This document shows, one piece after another, positions 35,532 through 47,271 of a stretch of DNA of 64,000 nt (positions within the stretch are counted from its first letter, which is position 1; every line of letters starts with the position of its first letter). This DNA is from Azospira oryzae (lineage in GTDB: Bacteria > Pseudomonadota > Gammaproteobacteria > Burkholderiales > Rhodocyclaceae). The notes under the pieces are model-generated. The model searched no databases. It worked only from the letters and a program-made list of their open reading frames with translations, and was not told the DNA's origin. The translations under genes were made by a program, and so were the position numbers. Where the stretch lies: NCBI RefSeq assembly GCF_004217225.1, contig NZ_SHKM01000002.1, forward strand, positions 253,307 to 317,306, in the 5' to 3' direction.

Positions 35532-37271
35532 TCAGGGCTGGAATTTCTTGACGGCGGCAGCCAGGGCTTCGTTGTCCGGGTCCTTCCTGGCGGCTTCGCG
35601 CAGCACGCGGCGGGCCTCGTCCTGGCGCCCCAGACCCCACAGCACCTCGCCCATGTGGGCGGCGATCTCCGGGTCCTGGCGCAGGCCGTAGGCCTTCTGC
35701 AGCTGGATCAGGGCGCCGGCCAGGTCGCCCTGGCGATAGAGCACCCAGCCCATGCTGTCGATGATGAAGGCGTCGTCCGGCAGCAGGGCCAGGGCCCGGG
35801 CCACCAGTTCCCGGGCTTCGTCCAGGCGCATGTTGCGCTCGGCGAAGGTGTAGCCCAGGGCGTTGTAGGCATGGGCGTTCTCGGGCTGCAGGGCGATCAC
35901 CTGGCGCAGGCGCTCTTCCACCAGGGCCACCTTGTCGAGACGGTCGGCCACCAGGGCGGAGTCGTAGAGCAGCTCCGCATTGCCCGGATTGCTCTTGAGC
36001 AGGCGTTCCAGCACCTCCAGGGCCTCGGCGTAACGCTTGGCGTCGCGCAGCAGCTGGGCTTCGGACTGGCCCAGGGCAACCCGCTCGGTGGGATGCATGG
36101 TGGCGGTCTGCTGCAGCACCTGCCGCGCCTCGTCCAGCTTGCCGGCACGGGCCAGCAGCATGGCCTGGCGGTTGCGGGCGTTGAGGAAGGGCTCGCTGAG
36201 GCCGACCTGGCCGTAGTAGTCGATGGCGGCCGCCTCGTTCTTGCGCGCCTCCATGACCTGGCCCAGGTAGTAATTGACCAGGTTGCGGTCGCCGAACTCC
36301 AGCTCCAGCAGGTGCTTGAGCTGGGTCTCGGCGGTGTCCAGGTCGTTCTGCTGCAGGGCCAGGATGGCCACCGGATAGACCACTTCGACGCTGTTGGGGA
36401 AGTCCCGCAGCAGGCGGCGGAACTCGGCGCTGGCATCGCTGAAGCGCTTGTCGCCCACATAGGCCCGGGCCAGGTGCAGGCGCACGTCCTTGGCGTTGGG
36501 ATGGCGGCTCAGATAACGCTCCAGCAGGGGCACCACCTTGGCCGGCGCTTCGGCGGAGACGATCTGGGCCTCCAGCAGCACCGGCATTTCCCATTCGGGA
36601 CGCAGCTCCTGGGCCCGGCGCACCGACTCCTGGGCCAGAGGGCGGTCGCCTGCGGCCAGGGCGGCCTGGGCCACGGCAAAGTGGGCTTCGGCCACGCCCT
36701 GGTAGGGCTGGGTGACGCGCTGCACCAGACGCAGCACGGCGCTCTTGTCCGGCTGGCGGACCAGCATGCGGTTGAGGCGGCTGAGGTTGTCGCCCAGGTT
36801 GTCCTTGTCCTGCTCCAGCAACTTGCTCAGGTGGGGCACCAGGTCGTCCAGGCGGTTGAGGACGATCAGCACCCCCACCAGGGTCTGGCGAGCCGTCACC
36901 GACTCGGGTTCCGTTTCCACCCACAGCTGGGCCAGTTCATGGGCCAGATCCATGCGCCGGGCAAAGCCCGCCACCTCGATGGCCCGAGCCAGCACCTGGG
37001 GGTCCCGGCTGCGTAGGGCCAGTTCCGCGTACACGGACAGGGCCAGGTCGCCGTAGCCCCGGCGCAGGGCGATTTCCGCCAGCAGCACCTGGTACGCCAC
37101 CTGGCCGGCCGGAAGCTCGGCGGCAGAGGTGGGCACGGCCGCCGGAGCCCGGGGCGCCCGCTCGGCCTTGGCCGCCCGGGATTTGGCCACGGGGGCGGGG
37201 GTGGCATCGGCGGCAAGGGCACCATTGGCGGCCAGGGCGGCGACCAGGACAGCGAGGGGGATCATTTTCAT
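35532..37271 (-). CDS. Exported tetratricopeptide-repeat protein
   Basis: 579 residues from the ATG at 37271; a GTG five codons upstream is also possible, and neither has a strong ribosome site. A signal peptide (MKMIPLAVLVAALAANGALA) precedes an almost continuous array of TPR helices (e.g. AYNALGYTFAERNMRLDEAR, SMGWVLYRQGDLAGALIQLQ, MGEVLWGLGRQDEARRVLRE). It is probably a periplasmic or outer-membrane-facing scaffold. A TPR protein just upstream of lolB and ispE is common in betaproteobacteria. No enzymatic motif is seen. Confidence 0.85.
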   Translation of the reverse strand: MKMIPLAVLVAALAANGALAADATPAPVAKSRAAKAERAPRAPAAVPTSAAELPAGQVAYQVLLAEIALRRGYGDLALSVYAELALRSRDPQVLARAIEVAGFARRMDLAHELAQLWVETEPESVTARQTLVGVLIVLNRLDDLVPHLSKLLEQDKDNLGDNLSRLNRMLVRQPDKSAVLRLVQRVTQPYQGVAEAHFAVAQAALAAGDRPLAQESVRRAQELRPEWEMPVLLEAQIVSAEAPAKVVPLLERYLSRHPNAKDVRLHLARAYVGDKRFSDASAEFRRLLRDFPNSVEVVYPVAILALQQNDLDTAETQLKHLLELEFGDRNLVNYYLGQVMEARKNEAAAIDYYGQVGLSEPFLNARNRQAMLLARAGKLDEARQVLQQTATMHPTERVALGQSEAQLLRDAKRYAEALEVLERLLKSNPGNAELLYDSALVADRLDKVALVEERLRQVIALQPENAHAYNALGYTFAERNMRLDEARELVARALALLPDDAFIIDSMGWVLYRQGDLAGALIQLQKAYGLRQDPEIAAHMGEVLWGLGRQDEARRVLREAARKDPDNEALAAAVKKFQP

Positions 37272-37438
37272 GGCAGTGTCAGTCACCGGGGAGGAGACCG
37301 CGTTAGAAGCTTTCGCTTAAGATTAGTGCCGCATGTTAGGCAGTTTTCCAGGGCGCCACAAGCGGGCGGCCGTGCCGCTTACATCCGCTCGCAACACTTT
37401 ACCAATCCATACATCCGCTCATTCATCCACTTTTCGCC

Positions 37439-38266
37439 ATGCCCGAACTCCCCGAAGTCGAAGTCAGCCGCCTCGGCCTCCTGCCCTACCTGCCCGGCCA
37501 GGTGCTGCAGGGCGTCAGCCTGCGGGCTCCGCGCCTGCGTCACGAACTGTCGCCGGCCCTGGCCGAACGCCCCGTGGGCCGCTGCCTGAAGCGGGTGGAG
37601 CGGCGCGGCAAGTACCTGCTCTTCGACTTCGAGAGCGAAGGGGGCGGCGGCTGGATCATCCTGCACCTGGGCATGTCCGGCAGCCTGCGCCTGGTCCCGC
37701 CCGGCACGCCGCCGGGCAAGCACGACCATGTGGACCTGCATTTTCCCGGCCGCACCCTGCGCTACCGAGACCCGCGTCGCTTCGGCACCCTGCTGTGGGT
37801 GGACGGCCCCGTTGTCCTCGACCACCCCCTGCTGGCGCCCCTGGGCGTCGAGCCGCTTAGCGACGCCTTCGACGGCGCCTGGCTGCACCAGGCCCTGCGG
37901 CGGCGCCAGGCCCCCATCAAGCAGGTGCTGATGGACGCCCACAGCATCGTCGGCGTCGGCAACATCTATGCGGCGGAAAGCCTCTTCCGGTCCCGCATTT
38001 CGCCCCTGACGCCGGCCTGCCGCCTCAGCCGCCAGCGCTGCGACAGACTGGCGGCCACGGTGCGGGAGGTGCTGGCGGAATCCATCGCCGCCGGCGGCAG
38101 CAGCGTGCGCGACTACGTGCATAGCGACGGCGGCGCCGGCAGCTTCCAGCTCATCGTCGCCGTCTACGACCGGGAAGGAGAGCCCTGCCAGGTCTGCGGC
38201 GGCCCCATCCGCCGCATCACCCAGGGCGGACGCAGCACTTTCTACTGTCCCCGCTGCCAGCGCTGA
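37439..38266 (+). CDS. mutM: Formamidopyrimidine-DNA glycosylase
   Basis: 275 residues starting MPELPEVE, whose Pro2 is the catalytic base-excision nucleophile and Glu3 the acid. Other marks are LHLGMSG (about 76), the helix-two-turn-helix SIVGVGNIYAAESLF (about 170) and the C-terminal zinc finger CQVCGG...FYCPRCQR. MutM removes 8-oxoguanine and ring-opened purines and nicks the abasic site. It is divergent from the TPR gene. Confidence 0.97.
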   Translation: MPELPEVEVSRLGLLPYLPGQVLQGVSLRAPRLRHELSPALAERPVGRCLKRVERRGKYLLFDFESEGGGGWIILHLGMSGSLRLVPPGTPPGKHDHVDLHFPGRTLRYRDPRRFGTLLWVDGPVVLDHPLLAPLGVEPLSDAFDGAWLHQALRRRQAPIKQVLMDAHSIVGVGNIYAAESLFRSRISPLTPACRLSRQRCDRLAATVREVLAESIAAGGSSVRDYVHSDGGAGSFQLIVAVYDREGEPCQVCGGPIRRITQGGRSTFYCPRCQR

Positions 38267-38387
38267 CGCCCCGGCGACCGTCCGTCGCCCCATTTCAACC
38301 AGTGCTGGCACAAGCGGCGCCAGCGCGTTGATTCCATTTGGCATTGTGGGGTAGAGTAGCCTCTCCCTTTTTGTCGCCGGTGTCGCC

Positions 38388-40343
38388 ATGCCGAATACCC
38401 TTGCCCAGAACTTCGCCGCCTACAGCCAATGGCGGACGCAGCTGTCGGAATGCATCGAGCACTTCCGCGCCTGGCTGGCGGACAATGAACTGGGCGATGC
38501 CCAGAGCGACCTGCGCCTGACCCAGCTGCTCGAGCGTCTCAAGGAAGACCGTCTCAACGTGGCTTTCGTCGCCGAGTTCTCCCGGGGCAAGTCGGAACTG
38601 ATCAACGCCATCTTCTTCGCCGACTACGGCAACCGCATGCTGCCTTCTTCCGCCGGCCGCACCACCATGTGCCCGACGGAACTGCTGTTCGATGCCGACA
38701 AGCCCTCCTGCATCGAGCTGCTGCCCATCCACACCCGTGCCACCAATGCCGGCATTTCCGAATACAAGCGCTTCCCCAACGAGTGGGAGACCGTGCCCCT
38801 CAACGTGGACTCCCCCGAAGCCATGCAGGACACCCTGCGCCACGTCAGCGAAGTGGTGCGGGTGGACCGGGACACGGCGGAGAAGCTGGGCTTTCCCGTC
38901 GGCGACGACGAGGCCGCCACCTACCGCATCGGCGAGGACGGCCTGGTGGAAATCCCCCGCTGGCGCCATGCCGTCATCAACTTCCCCCATCCCCTGCTGC
39001 AACAGGGCCTGGTGATCCTGGACACCCCGGGCCTCAACGCCATCGGCGCCGAGCCGGAACTGACCCTGTCCCTGCTGCCCAACGCCCACGCCGTGCTCTT
39101 CATCCTGGCTGCCGACACCGGCGTCACCCAGTCCGACCTGGCCATCTGGAAGGACAACATCGGCGCCGGCGGCAACCGCAAGCGGGGCCGCCTGGCGGTG
39201 CTCAACAAGATCGACGGCCTCTGGGACGAGCTCAAGAGCGAGGCCGAGATCCAGGCCGAAATCGCCCGCCAGGCCGACAGCTGCGCCTCCATCCTGGGCC
39301 TGCCCCAGGAGCAGGTGTTCCCCGTCTCTGCCCAGAAGGCCCTGGTGGCCAAGATCAACGGCGACGACGCCCTGCTGCAGCGCTCCCGCCTGCCGGAACT
39401 GGAACGGGCCCTCTCCGAGGAACTGATCCCGGCCAAGCAGGACATCGTGCGCGACAACACCGAGGCCGAGTTCGGCGAACTGCACGCCCGCATGCGCGCC
39501 CTGCTGGATTCCCGCATGCGGGGCCTGAAGGAACAGCTGACCGAACTGACCGAGCTGAAGGGCAAGAACAAGGGCGTCGTGGAATACATGATGGCCAAGA
39601 TCAAGACCGAGAAGGAAGAGTTCGAATCGGGCCTGCAGCGCTATTACGCCGTGCGCAGCGTCTTCTCCACCCTGACCAACAATCTCTTTGCCCATCTGGG
39701 CCTGGACGCCCTGCGCAGCCTCACCCACGAGACCCGGGACGCCATGCAGGCCGCCACCTTCTCCCGGGGCCTGTCCGCGGCCATGGACCGCTTCTTCCGC
39801 ACCTCCAAGGAGAACGTGCAGAAGTCCGGCAAGGAGATCGGCGAAATCCTCTCCATGATGGAGGCCATCTACAAGAAGTTCAGCGTCGAGCACGGGCTCA
39901 AGCTGGGTTCGCCGACCCAGTTCAACCTGCTGCGCTATGAGAAGGAGCTGGAGCGTCTGGAACAGTGGTGCAACACCCACCTCAACACCATGTTCCAGCT
40001 GCTGACCCACGAGAAGGGCAACGTCACCCAGAAGTTCTTCGAGGAAGTGGCGGTGCAGGTGCGCCGCGCCTTCGAGCACGCCAACCGGGACGTGGAAATC
40101 TGGCTGAAGGCAGTCATGGCCCCCATGGAGACCCAGGTGCGGGAACACCAGATCCAGCTGAAGCGCCGTCTGGAGAGCATCAAGCGCATCCACCAGGCCA
40201 CCGACACCCTGGAAGACCGCATCGGCGAACTGAACCACATGGAAGCGGCCCTGCTGGCCCAGATCGACACCCTGCAGGCCCTCGGCAACGATCTCCAGGC
40301 CCTGCTGCACCCCCAGGGGGAAGGCCTCCAGGCCGCCGCCTGA
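38388..40343 (+). CDS. Dynamin-like GTPase
   Basis: 651 residues. A large GTPase: G1 AEFSRGKSELINAIF (62-76), G2 region GRTTMCPTE (about 90), G3 DTPGLN (about 211) and G4 LNKIDG (about 270). Long helical stretches follow, consistent with a dynamin stalk, ending in a coiled coil (IGELNHMEAALLAQIDTLQA). G1 has Arg-Gly-Lys-Ser as in bacterial dynamin-like proteins. No transmembrane segment is seen. These proteins remodel or protect membranes; the cellular role here is unknown. It stands alone between mutM and ferredoxin and is followed by a strong bidirectional terminator. Confidence 0.88.
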   Translation: MPNTLAQNFAAYSQWRTQLSECIEHFRAWLADNELGDAQSDLRLTQLLERLKEDRLNVAFVAEFSRGKSELINAIFFADYGNRMLPSSAGRTTMCPTELLFDADKPSCIELLPIHTRATNAGISEYKRFPNEWETVPLNVDSPEAMQDTLRHVSEVVRVDRDTAEKLGFPVGDDEAATYRIGEDGLVEIPRWRHAVINFPHPLLQQGLVILDTPGLNAIGAEPELTLSLLPNAHAVLFILAADTGVTQSDLAIWKDNIGAGGNRKRGRLAVLNKIDGLWDELKSEAEIQAEIARQADSCASILGLPQEQVFPVSAQKALVAKINGDDALLQRSRLPELERALSEELIPAKQDIVRDNTEAEFGELHARMRALLDSRMRGLKEQLTELTELKGKNKGVVEYMMAKIKTEKEEFESGLQRYYAVRSVFSTLTNNLFAHLGLDALRSLTHETRDAMQAATFSRGLSAAMDRFFRTSKENVQKSGKEIGEILSMMEAIYKKFSVEHGLKLGSPTQFNLLRYEKELERLEQWCNTHLNTMFQLLTHEKGNVTQKFFEEVAVQVRRAFEHANRDVEIWLKAVMAPMETQVREHQIQLKRRLESIKRIHQATDTLEDRIGELNHMEAALLAQIDTLQALGNDLQALLHPQGEGLQAAA

Positions 40344-40360
40344 CGCACGCCTCGCGGACA

Positions 40361-40396
40361 ATAAAAAAGCCACGGCATGCCGTGGCTTTTTTATTG
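40361..40396. terminator. Bidirectional rho-independent terminator
   Basis: A perfect 36-bp palindrome with core GCCACGGCA/TGCCGTGGC flanked by A-rich and T-rich arms. It ends the dynamin-like gene from the left and the ferredoxin gene from the right. Confidence 0.92.
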
Positions 40397-40421
40397 GGGC
40401 CGTTGCCGGCCCGGAGAAGGC

Positions 40422-40691
<270 letters not shown>

Positions 40692-40695
40692 TCAT

Positions 40696-41790
<1,095 letters not shown>

Positions 41791-41791
<1 letters not shown>

Positions 41792-43086
41792 CAGTCGGCA
41801 GCCACCTTGACCGTCACCAGGTGCTGGGGCAGCACGTGGCGCTGGAAGGCGGCCTTGATGTCGGCGGCGCTGACCTTCTCCACCTTGGCGGCGTAGGTGT
41901 CCAGGTAGTCCAGGGGCAGGCCGTAGAAGCCGATCACCGCCACGTTGTCGAGCAGCTTGCGGTTGCTGTCCAGGCGCAGGGGGAAGCTGCCGACCATGTT
42001 GTCCTTGGCCGCTTTCAGCTCCTTCTCGGTGACGCCCTTGGCGAGGAACTCCTGCAGCACCTCATTGACCACCTTGAGGGCGTCGCCGGCCTGGGCCCGC
42101 TTGGTCTGCAGGCCGATCTGGAAGGGACCCCGGGCCACCATGGGGGCGAAGTAGCTGTAGGTGCTGTAGGCGTAGCCCCGGGCATCGCGTACTTCCTTGA
42201 GCAGGCGGGAAACGAAGCCGCCGCCGCCAAGGACGTAGTTGCCCACCTGCAGGGCGTAGAAGTCCGGATCGCCCCGGGGAATGGCGGGCAGGCCGAGCAG
42301 GAGGTGGGACTGGGTGGCCGGATGGGGCACCGACACCACCCGGCCCTGGGGCAGGCTGGCCGCCGGGATGGGGGCAGCCGGACCACCGGCGGGCAGACCG
42401 GCCGTCAGCTTCTCGGCAATGGCTTCGGCCTCGCTGCGGGAGAGGTCGCCCACCAGGGTGACGCTGGCCTTGGCGGCGTTGTAGTTGGCGCGCCAGAAGG
42501 ACTCCACATCGGCCCGGGTCAGGCTTTCCAGGGACTCGGGGGTGGATACCCGGCCATAGGGATGATCCGGGTAGAGGGCCTGCCAGAAGGCCCGGCTGGC
42601 CAGCACTTCAGGCTTGGTCAGGGCGTCCCGCAGACCGGCCACGGCGCGCACCTGCTCCCGCTGCAGCACCGCCTCGGGGAAGCGGGGTTGCTGCAGCACC
42701 AGACGCATGATTTCCAGGGCGCCGTCCCGGGTTTCCCGGGCCGCCAGGGTGCGCAGGCTCAGGCTGGCCCGGTCCTGGTCGGCACCGCCGCCCAGGTTGG
42801 CGCCCAGGTCGGCCAAGCGGTTGGAAATGGCGGTCTCGTCCAGGTCGCCGGCACCTCCGTCGAGCAGGCCGTGGGTGAAGCCGGCCAGGCCCGACTTGCC
42901 GGCCGGGTCCCGGGAGCTGCCGGCGGCAAAGTCCACCTGCACGTCCACGATGGGCAGGGCATGGTTTTCGACGAAATAGACCCGGGCGCCGGAGGGGGCA
43001 ACCCAGTGCTCGATGGTGACCCCGGCCTGGGCGGCAGAGCCCAGCAGGGCGGCGGCAAAGAGCAGGAAGTTAGGCAGTCGCATCAT
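41791..43086 (-). CDS. M16 family peptidase-like protein, non-catalytic subunit
   Basis: 431 residues with a signal peptide (FLLFAAALLGSAAQA). It has the two-domain M16 fold, but at the zinc-site position it reads GFTHGLLDGG instead of HxxEH, so it should be inactive. The C-terminal half keeps RDARGYAYSTYSYF, the Arg/Tyr-type region that the partner subunit supplies for substrate binding. It is 11 bases downstream of the active M16 gene, as in heterodimeric bacterial M16B pairs. The location is periplasmic, or membrane-anchored if the signal is not cleaved. The substrate is unknown. Confidence 0.9.
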
Positions 43087-43097
43087 GGTCTCCTCGA

Positions 43098-44465
43098 TCA
43101 GTGGCGCACGCCGGCGGGGGCGCGGCGGCGGGGAGCATCGGCCAGGGGCTGGGGTTCCAGCAGGCCCACGGTGAGGCTGTCGTCGCTGAAATACTGCTTG
43201 GCCACCCGCTGCACGTCGGCAGCGGTGACGGCCTGGAGCTTTTCGATCATGCGCTCCACGGACTTGTAGGAGAGGCCAACGATTTCCATCTGGCCGATCT
43301 CCATGGCCTGGGCGAACATGGAGTCCCGCTTGTACACCTGGCTCGCCACCAGCTGGGCGCGGGCCCGCTTCAGCTCTTCCTCACTGACGCCGTCGGCGGC
43401 GATGCGCGCCACTTCGGCCTTGAGGGCGGCCTCCAGCTCGGCCGGGGTATGGCCCTCGGCGGGCGTGCCCAGCATGAGGAAGAGGGAGGGGCCGCGGCTG
43501 CTGTTGTCGTAACCCGAGCCCACGGACTGGGCCAGACGCTGGTCCTTCACCAGGTGCTGGGTGAGGCGGGCGCCGTCGTGGCCGTCCAGCACGGCACCGA
43601 GCATTTCCAGGGCGTAGGGGTCGCTGTCCTTGTTCACGTCGCGCAGGGTCGGCGCCTTCCAGGCCAGCAGCACCTGGGGCAGTTCCGCCGGGCCCTTCAC
43701 GGTGACGCGGCGGATGCCCTTCTGGGGCGCCTCGGCAATGGGCTTGCGCGCCGGCAGGGCACGGGGCTTGAGCTGGCCGTAGGTCTTTTCCGCCTGGCGG
43801 AAGACGGCCTCGTGGTCCACATCGCCCACCACCACCAGGGTGGCGTTGTTGGGCACGTACCACTGCTGGTACCAGTGGCGCAGGTCGGCGGCGGTCATCT
43901 GCTCCAGGTCCGCCATCCAGCCGATCACCGGCCGGCGGTAGGGATGGGCCGAGTAGGCCACGGCATTGAGGGCCTCGAACAGCAGGGACTGGGGATTGTC
44001 GTCGGTGCGCATGCGCCGCTCTTCCATGATCACCTGGATTTCCTTGGCGAATTCCTTCGGGTCCAGGGTCAGGTGGCCCATTCGGTCCGCCTCCAGGGCC
44101 ATCATCTCGGGCAGCTTCTGCTTGGGAATCTGCTGGAAGTAGGCGGTGTAGTCGTAGTTGGTGAAGGCGTTGTCGCGGCCGCCGGCGGCCGCCACCCGCT
44201 TGTTGAACTCGCCCGGGCCGACCTTGGGCGTGCCCTTGAACATCATGTGCTCCAGGGCATGGGCGACGCCGGAGGTGCCGTCCACCTCGTCCATGCTGCC
44301 CACCTTGTACCAGACCATGTGCACCGCCGTGGGGGCACGCCGGTCTTCCTTGACGATGACCTTGAGGCCGTTCTTCAGGGTGGTTTCATAGGGATTGGCC
44401 AGGACGGCGCCAATGGGGAGCAGGCCCAGCAGCAGGGCCAGGAGTCTCGATTTTCTGGGGATCAT
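43098..44465 (-). CDS. M16 family zinc peptidase, catalytic subunit
   Basis: 455 residues from the ATG at 44465, which begins a signal peptide (MIPRKSRLLALLLGLLPIG); the frame is open 12 codons further. The inverted zinc motif is intact: GVAHALEHMMF (HxxEH), with the downstream Glu of the family expected around NAFTNYDYTAYF...ALEADRM. It pairs with the inactive subunit encoded immediately downstream. M16B pairs degrade or process peptides in the periplasm. It is divergent from ftsY, an arrangement conserved in betaproteobacteria. Confidence 0.93.
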   Translation of the reverse strand: MIPRKSRLLALLLGLLPIGAVLANPYETTLKNGLKVIVKEDRRAPTAVHMVWYKVGSMDEVDGTSGVAHALEHMMFKGTPKVGPGEFNKRVAAAGGRDNAFTNYDYTAYFQQIPKQKLPEMMALEADRMGHLTLDPKEFAKEIQVIMEERRMRTDDNPQSLLFEALNAVAYSAHPYRRPVIGWMADLEQMTAADLRHWYQQWYVPNNATLVVVGDVDHEAVFRQAEKTYGQLKPRALPARKPIAEAPQKGIRRVTVKGPAELPQVLLAWKAPTLRDVNKDSDPYALEMLGAVLDGHDGARLTQHLVKDQRLAQSVGSGYDNSSRGPSLFLMLGTPAEGHTPAELEAALKAEVARIAADGVSEEELKRARAQLVASQVYKRDSMFAQAMEIGQMEIVGLSYKSVERMIEKLQAVTAADVQRVAKQYFSDDSLTVGLLEPQPLADAPRRRAPAGVRH

Positions 44466-44635
44466 GGTTCGCTTCCGAAATGAAATGCCCCGCAGGGCCA
44501 TGAACGGGCGAATTCGGCAACGTCCTCGGGGGACGCTTGGGCTAAAATTCGGATTTTCCTGCGGCGCATCTTACCGAGCCGCCCTCCCCCTGTCAGCCCT
44601 GACAGCCCGGGAACGAACTTAGAACGGAACCCCGC

Positions 44636-45640
44636 ATGTTTGGTTTCTTGAAAAAATCCGACAAAGACCAGGACGCCACGCCCGCCACCGCAGCCGCCGT
44701 GGCGCCGGTGCCGGAGCCCCTGGACAAGCCCCTTTCCTGGCGCGAGCGCCTTTTTGCCGGCCTCTCCCGCACCCGCTCCCAGCTTGGCGGCAAGCTCAAG
44801 TCCGTCTTTGCCCGGGGCAAGGTGGACGACGAACTGCTGGAAGAACTGGAGACCCTGCTGCTGACCAGCGACGTGGGCATGGACGCCACCATGCACCTGC
44901 TTGACGAACTGAAGCGCCGCGCCAAGCAGGACAAGCTGGAGGGCGCCGCCGCCATCCAGCAGGCCCTGGCCGACACCCTGGCCCAGATGCTGGCGCCCCT
45001 GGAAGCGCCCCTGCAGGTGGATAGCCACAAGCCCTTCGTGATCATGATTGCCGGGGTCAACGGCGCCGGCAAGACCACCTCCATCGGCAAGCTGGCCAAG
45101 TACTTCCAGGGCCAGGGCAAGAGCGTGCTGCTGGCTGCCGGCGACACCTTCCGCGCCGCAGCCCGGGAACAGCTGATGACCTGGGGCGAGCGCAACAACG
45201 TCACGGTCATCGCCCAGGAATCCGGCGACCCGGCGGCCGTGGTCTTCGATGCCATCGCCGCCGCCAAGGCCCGGGGCATCGACGTGGTGCTGGCTGACAC
45301 CGCCGGCCGCCTGCCCACCCAGCTGCACCTCATGGAAGAGATCGCCAAGGTGCGCCGGGTGATCCAGAAGGCCGACCCCACCGGCCCCCACGAGGTGATG
45401 CTGGTGCTGGATGCCAACATCGGCCAGAACGCCCTGGCCCAGGTGAAGGCCTTCGACAAGTCCATCAACGTCACCGGCCTGGTGCTGACCAAGCTGGACG
45501 GCACCGCCAAGGGCGGCGTCATCGCCGCCATCGCCCGCCAGTGTCCCAAGCCGGTGCGCTTCATCGGCGTCGGCGAAGGCATCGACGACCTGCGCCCCTT
45601 CGTCGCCCGGGACTTCGTGGACGCCCTCTTCGGCGAGTAA
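44636..45640 (+). CDS. ftsY: Signal recognition particle receptor FtsY
   Basis: 334 residues. A short acidic/Ala N-terminal A region (1-40) is followed by the N domain and the SRP-type GTPase G domain: [15 protein letters not shown] (about 140), [27 protein letters not shown] (about 220) and [10 protein letters not shown] (about 285). FtsY docks ribosome-SRP complexes at the inner membrane by reciprocal GTP hydrolysis with Ffh. It is first gene of ftsY-ftsE-ftsX; ftsE follows after 13 bases. Confidence 0.97.
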   Translation: MFGFLKKSDKDQDATPATAAAVAPVPEPLDKPLSWRERLFAGLSRTRSQLGGKLKSVFARGKVDDELLEELETLLLTSDVGMDATMHLLDELKRRAKQDKLEGAAAIQQALADTLAQMLAPLEAPLQVDSHKPFVIMIAGVNGAGKTTSIGKLAKYFQGQGKSVLLAAGDTFRAAAREQLMTWGERNNVTVIAQESGDPAAVVFDAIAAAKARGIDVVLADTAGRLPTQLHLMEEIAKVRRVIQKADPTGPHEVMLVLDANIGQNALAQVKAFDKSINVTGLVLTKLDGTAKGGVIAAIARQCPKPVRFIGVGEGIDDLRPFVARDFVDALFGE

Positions 45641-45653
45641 GCTCAGGACCGTC

Positions 45654-46334
45654 ATGATCTCCTTCTCCGCGGTACACAAGCGCTACCCCACCGGCTACGA
45701 AGCCCTGCGGGGCGTGAGTTTCGACATCGACGCGGGGGAGCTGGTCTTCATCACCGGCCACTCCGGCGCCGGCAAGACCACCCTGTGCAAGCTGGCCGCC
45801 GCCATCGAGCGCCCGACCTCGGGCAGCGTGGTGGTGAACGGGCAGAACCTGGCGGCCCTGCGCAAGAGCGCCATTCCCTACGTGCGGCGCAACTTCGGCC
45901 TGGTCTTCCAGGACCAGAAGCTGCTCTTCGACCGCACCGTGCTCGACAACGTGCTGCTGCCCCTGGCCATCGTCGGCCTCTCCCCCAAGGAAGCCGGCAA
46001 GCGGGCCCGGGCAGCCCTGGACAAGGTGGGCCTGCTGGAACGGGAGAAGGCCAACCCCATCGCCCTCTCCGGCGGCGAACAGCAACGGCTGGCCATCGCC
46101 CGGGCGGTGGTTAACCGGCCCGCCATCCTCCTCGCCGACGAGCCCACGGCCAACCTGGACACGGATTCCGCCGGCGAAGTGATGGAGCTGTTCAAGGCCT
46201 TCCACCAGGTCGGCGTCACCGTCATCCTCGCCACCCACGACACCCAGTGGGTGCGCCACCTGAATCCCCGGGTCCTGTGGGTCGAACACGGCCAGGTGCG
46301 GGCCCCCGGCGAACGCCCGGAAGGACAAGCATGA
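45654..46334 (+). CDS. ftsE: Cell-division ATP-binding protein FtsE
   Basis: 226 residues. A complete ABC ATPase: Walker A GHSGAGKTTL (about 36), signature LSGGEQQRLAIARA (about 138) and Walker B ILLADEPTANLD (about 160). With FtsX it forms the complex that couples ATP hydrolysis to septal peptidoglycan hydrolase activation. The stop overlaps the ftsX start by 4 bases (ATGA). Confidence 0.96.
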   Translation: MISFSAVHKRYPTGYEALRGVSFDIDAGELVFITGHSGAGKTTLCKLAAAIERPTSGSVVVNGQNLAALRKSAIPYVRRNFGLVFQDQKLLFDRTVLDNVLLPLAIVGLSPKEAGKRARAALDKVGLLEREKANPIALSGGEQQRLAIARAVVNRPAILLADEPTANLDTDSAGEVMELFKAFHQVGVTVILATHDTQWVRHLNPRVLWVEHGQVRAPGERPEGQA

Positions 46335-47236
46335 ACGCCTGGCTCACCCAACACCTGTCGGCCCTTCAGGGCGCCTGGCAGCGGCTTGCCGCCTCGCCCC
46401 TCAACACCGTGCTGTCCCTGCTGGTGATCGGCATCGCCCTGACCCTGCCCGCCGCCGGCGTGGTGGTCCTGGACAACCTGCGCCAGGCCGCCGCCGGCGT
46501 CGCCAGCACCCAGCAGATCAGCGTCTTCCTCAGCCCCGAGGCCAGCCGCAAGGAGGCCACGGAGATGGAATCCCGCCTGCGCCAGGAGGTCTCCGGCAGC
46601 ATTGTCTTCGTGCCCCGGGAAGACGCCCTGAAGCGCCTCCAGGGCACCGCCGGCATGGCCGAACTGGTGGCCAGCCTGCCGCGCAACCCCCTGCCCGACG
46701 CCTTCATCGTGGAACCGCGCAACGCCGCACCGGAACAGCTGGAAGCCCTGGCCAAGACCCTCTCGGCCTGGCCCAAGGTCGCCCACGTACAGCTGGATTC
46801 GGCCTGGATCAAGCGTTTCGACGCCTTCCTGCGCCTCGGCCGGCTGGCCGTGCTGCTGCTGGCCGCCGCCTTCGCCGCCGCCCTGGTGGCCGTCACCTTC
46901 AACACCATCCGCCTGCAGATCCTGGCCCAGGCCGACGAAATCGAAGTGGCCAAGCTGATCGGAGCCACCGACGGTTTCATCCGCCGCCCCTACTACTATT
47001 TCGGCGCCCTCCAGGGCATCCTCGGCGGCCTCATCGCCATGCTCCTGGTCAGCGCCGCCGTGGCCGTCCTCTCCGGGCCGGTCAGCCAGCTGGCCAGCCT
47101 CTACGCCACCGCCTTCCGCCTGCACGGCCTGGGCCTCGACCACTCCCTGCTGCTGCTCGGCGTCGGTGCCCTCCTCGGCTGGCTCGGCGCCCAGCTCTCG
47201 GTAGGCCTCTACCTGCGGCAGATCGAACCGAAGTAA
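46331..47236 (+). CDS. ftsX: Cell-division permease-like protein FtsX
   Basis: 301 residues from the ATG at 46331; the longer open frame overlaps ftsE and is not real. TM1 (LNTVLSLLVIGIALTLPAAG) is followed by the periplasmic loop that contacts amidase activators, then three C-terminal TMs (AVLLLAAAFAAALVAVTF, ILGGLIAMLLVSAAVAVL, LLLLGVGALLGWLGAQL). This is the expected FtsX topology, and it is translationally coupled to ftsE. Confidence 0.96.
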   Translation: MNAWLTQHLSALQGAWQRLAASPLNTVLSLLVIGIALTLPAAGVVVLDNLRQAAAGVASTQQISVFLSPEASRKEATEMESRLRQEVSGSIVFVPREDALKRLQGTAGMAELVASLPRNPLPDAFIVEPRNAAPEQLEALAKTLSAWPKVAHVQLDSAWIKRFDAFLRLGRLAVLLLAAAFAAALVAVTFNTIRLQILAQADEIEVAKLIGATDGFIRRPYYYFGALQGILGGLIAMLLVSAAVAVLSGPVSQLASLYATAFRLHGLGLDHSLLLLGVGALLGWLGAQLSVGLYLRQIEPK

Positions 47237-47241
47237 GAGGC

Positions 47242-47271
47242 GGGAGGGCGCCGGCCACCGGCCGCCCTCCC
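47242..47271 (+). terminator. GC-rich hairpin after ftsX (possible terminator)
   Basis: A long stem GGGAGGGCG-CCGG/CCGG-CCGCCCTCCC with one bulge lies 6 bases after the ftsX stop. There is no T tract, so termination is uncertain. Confidence 0.4.
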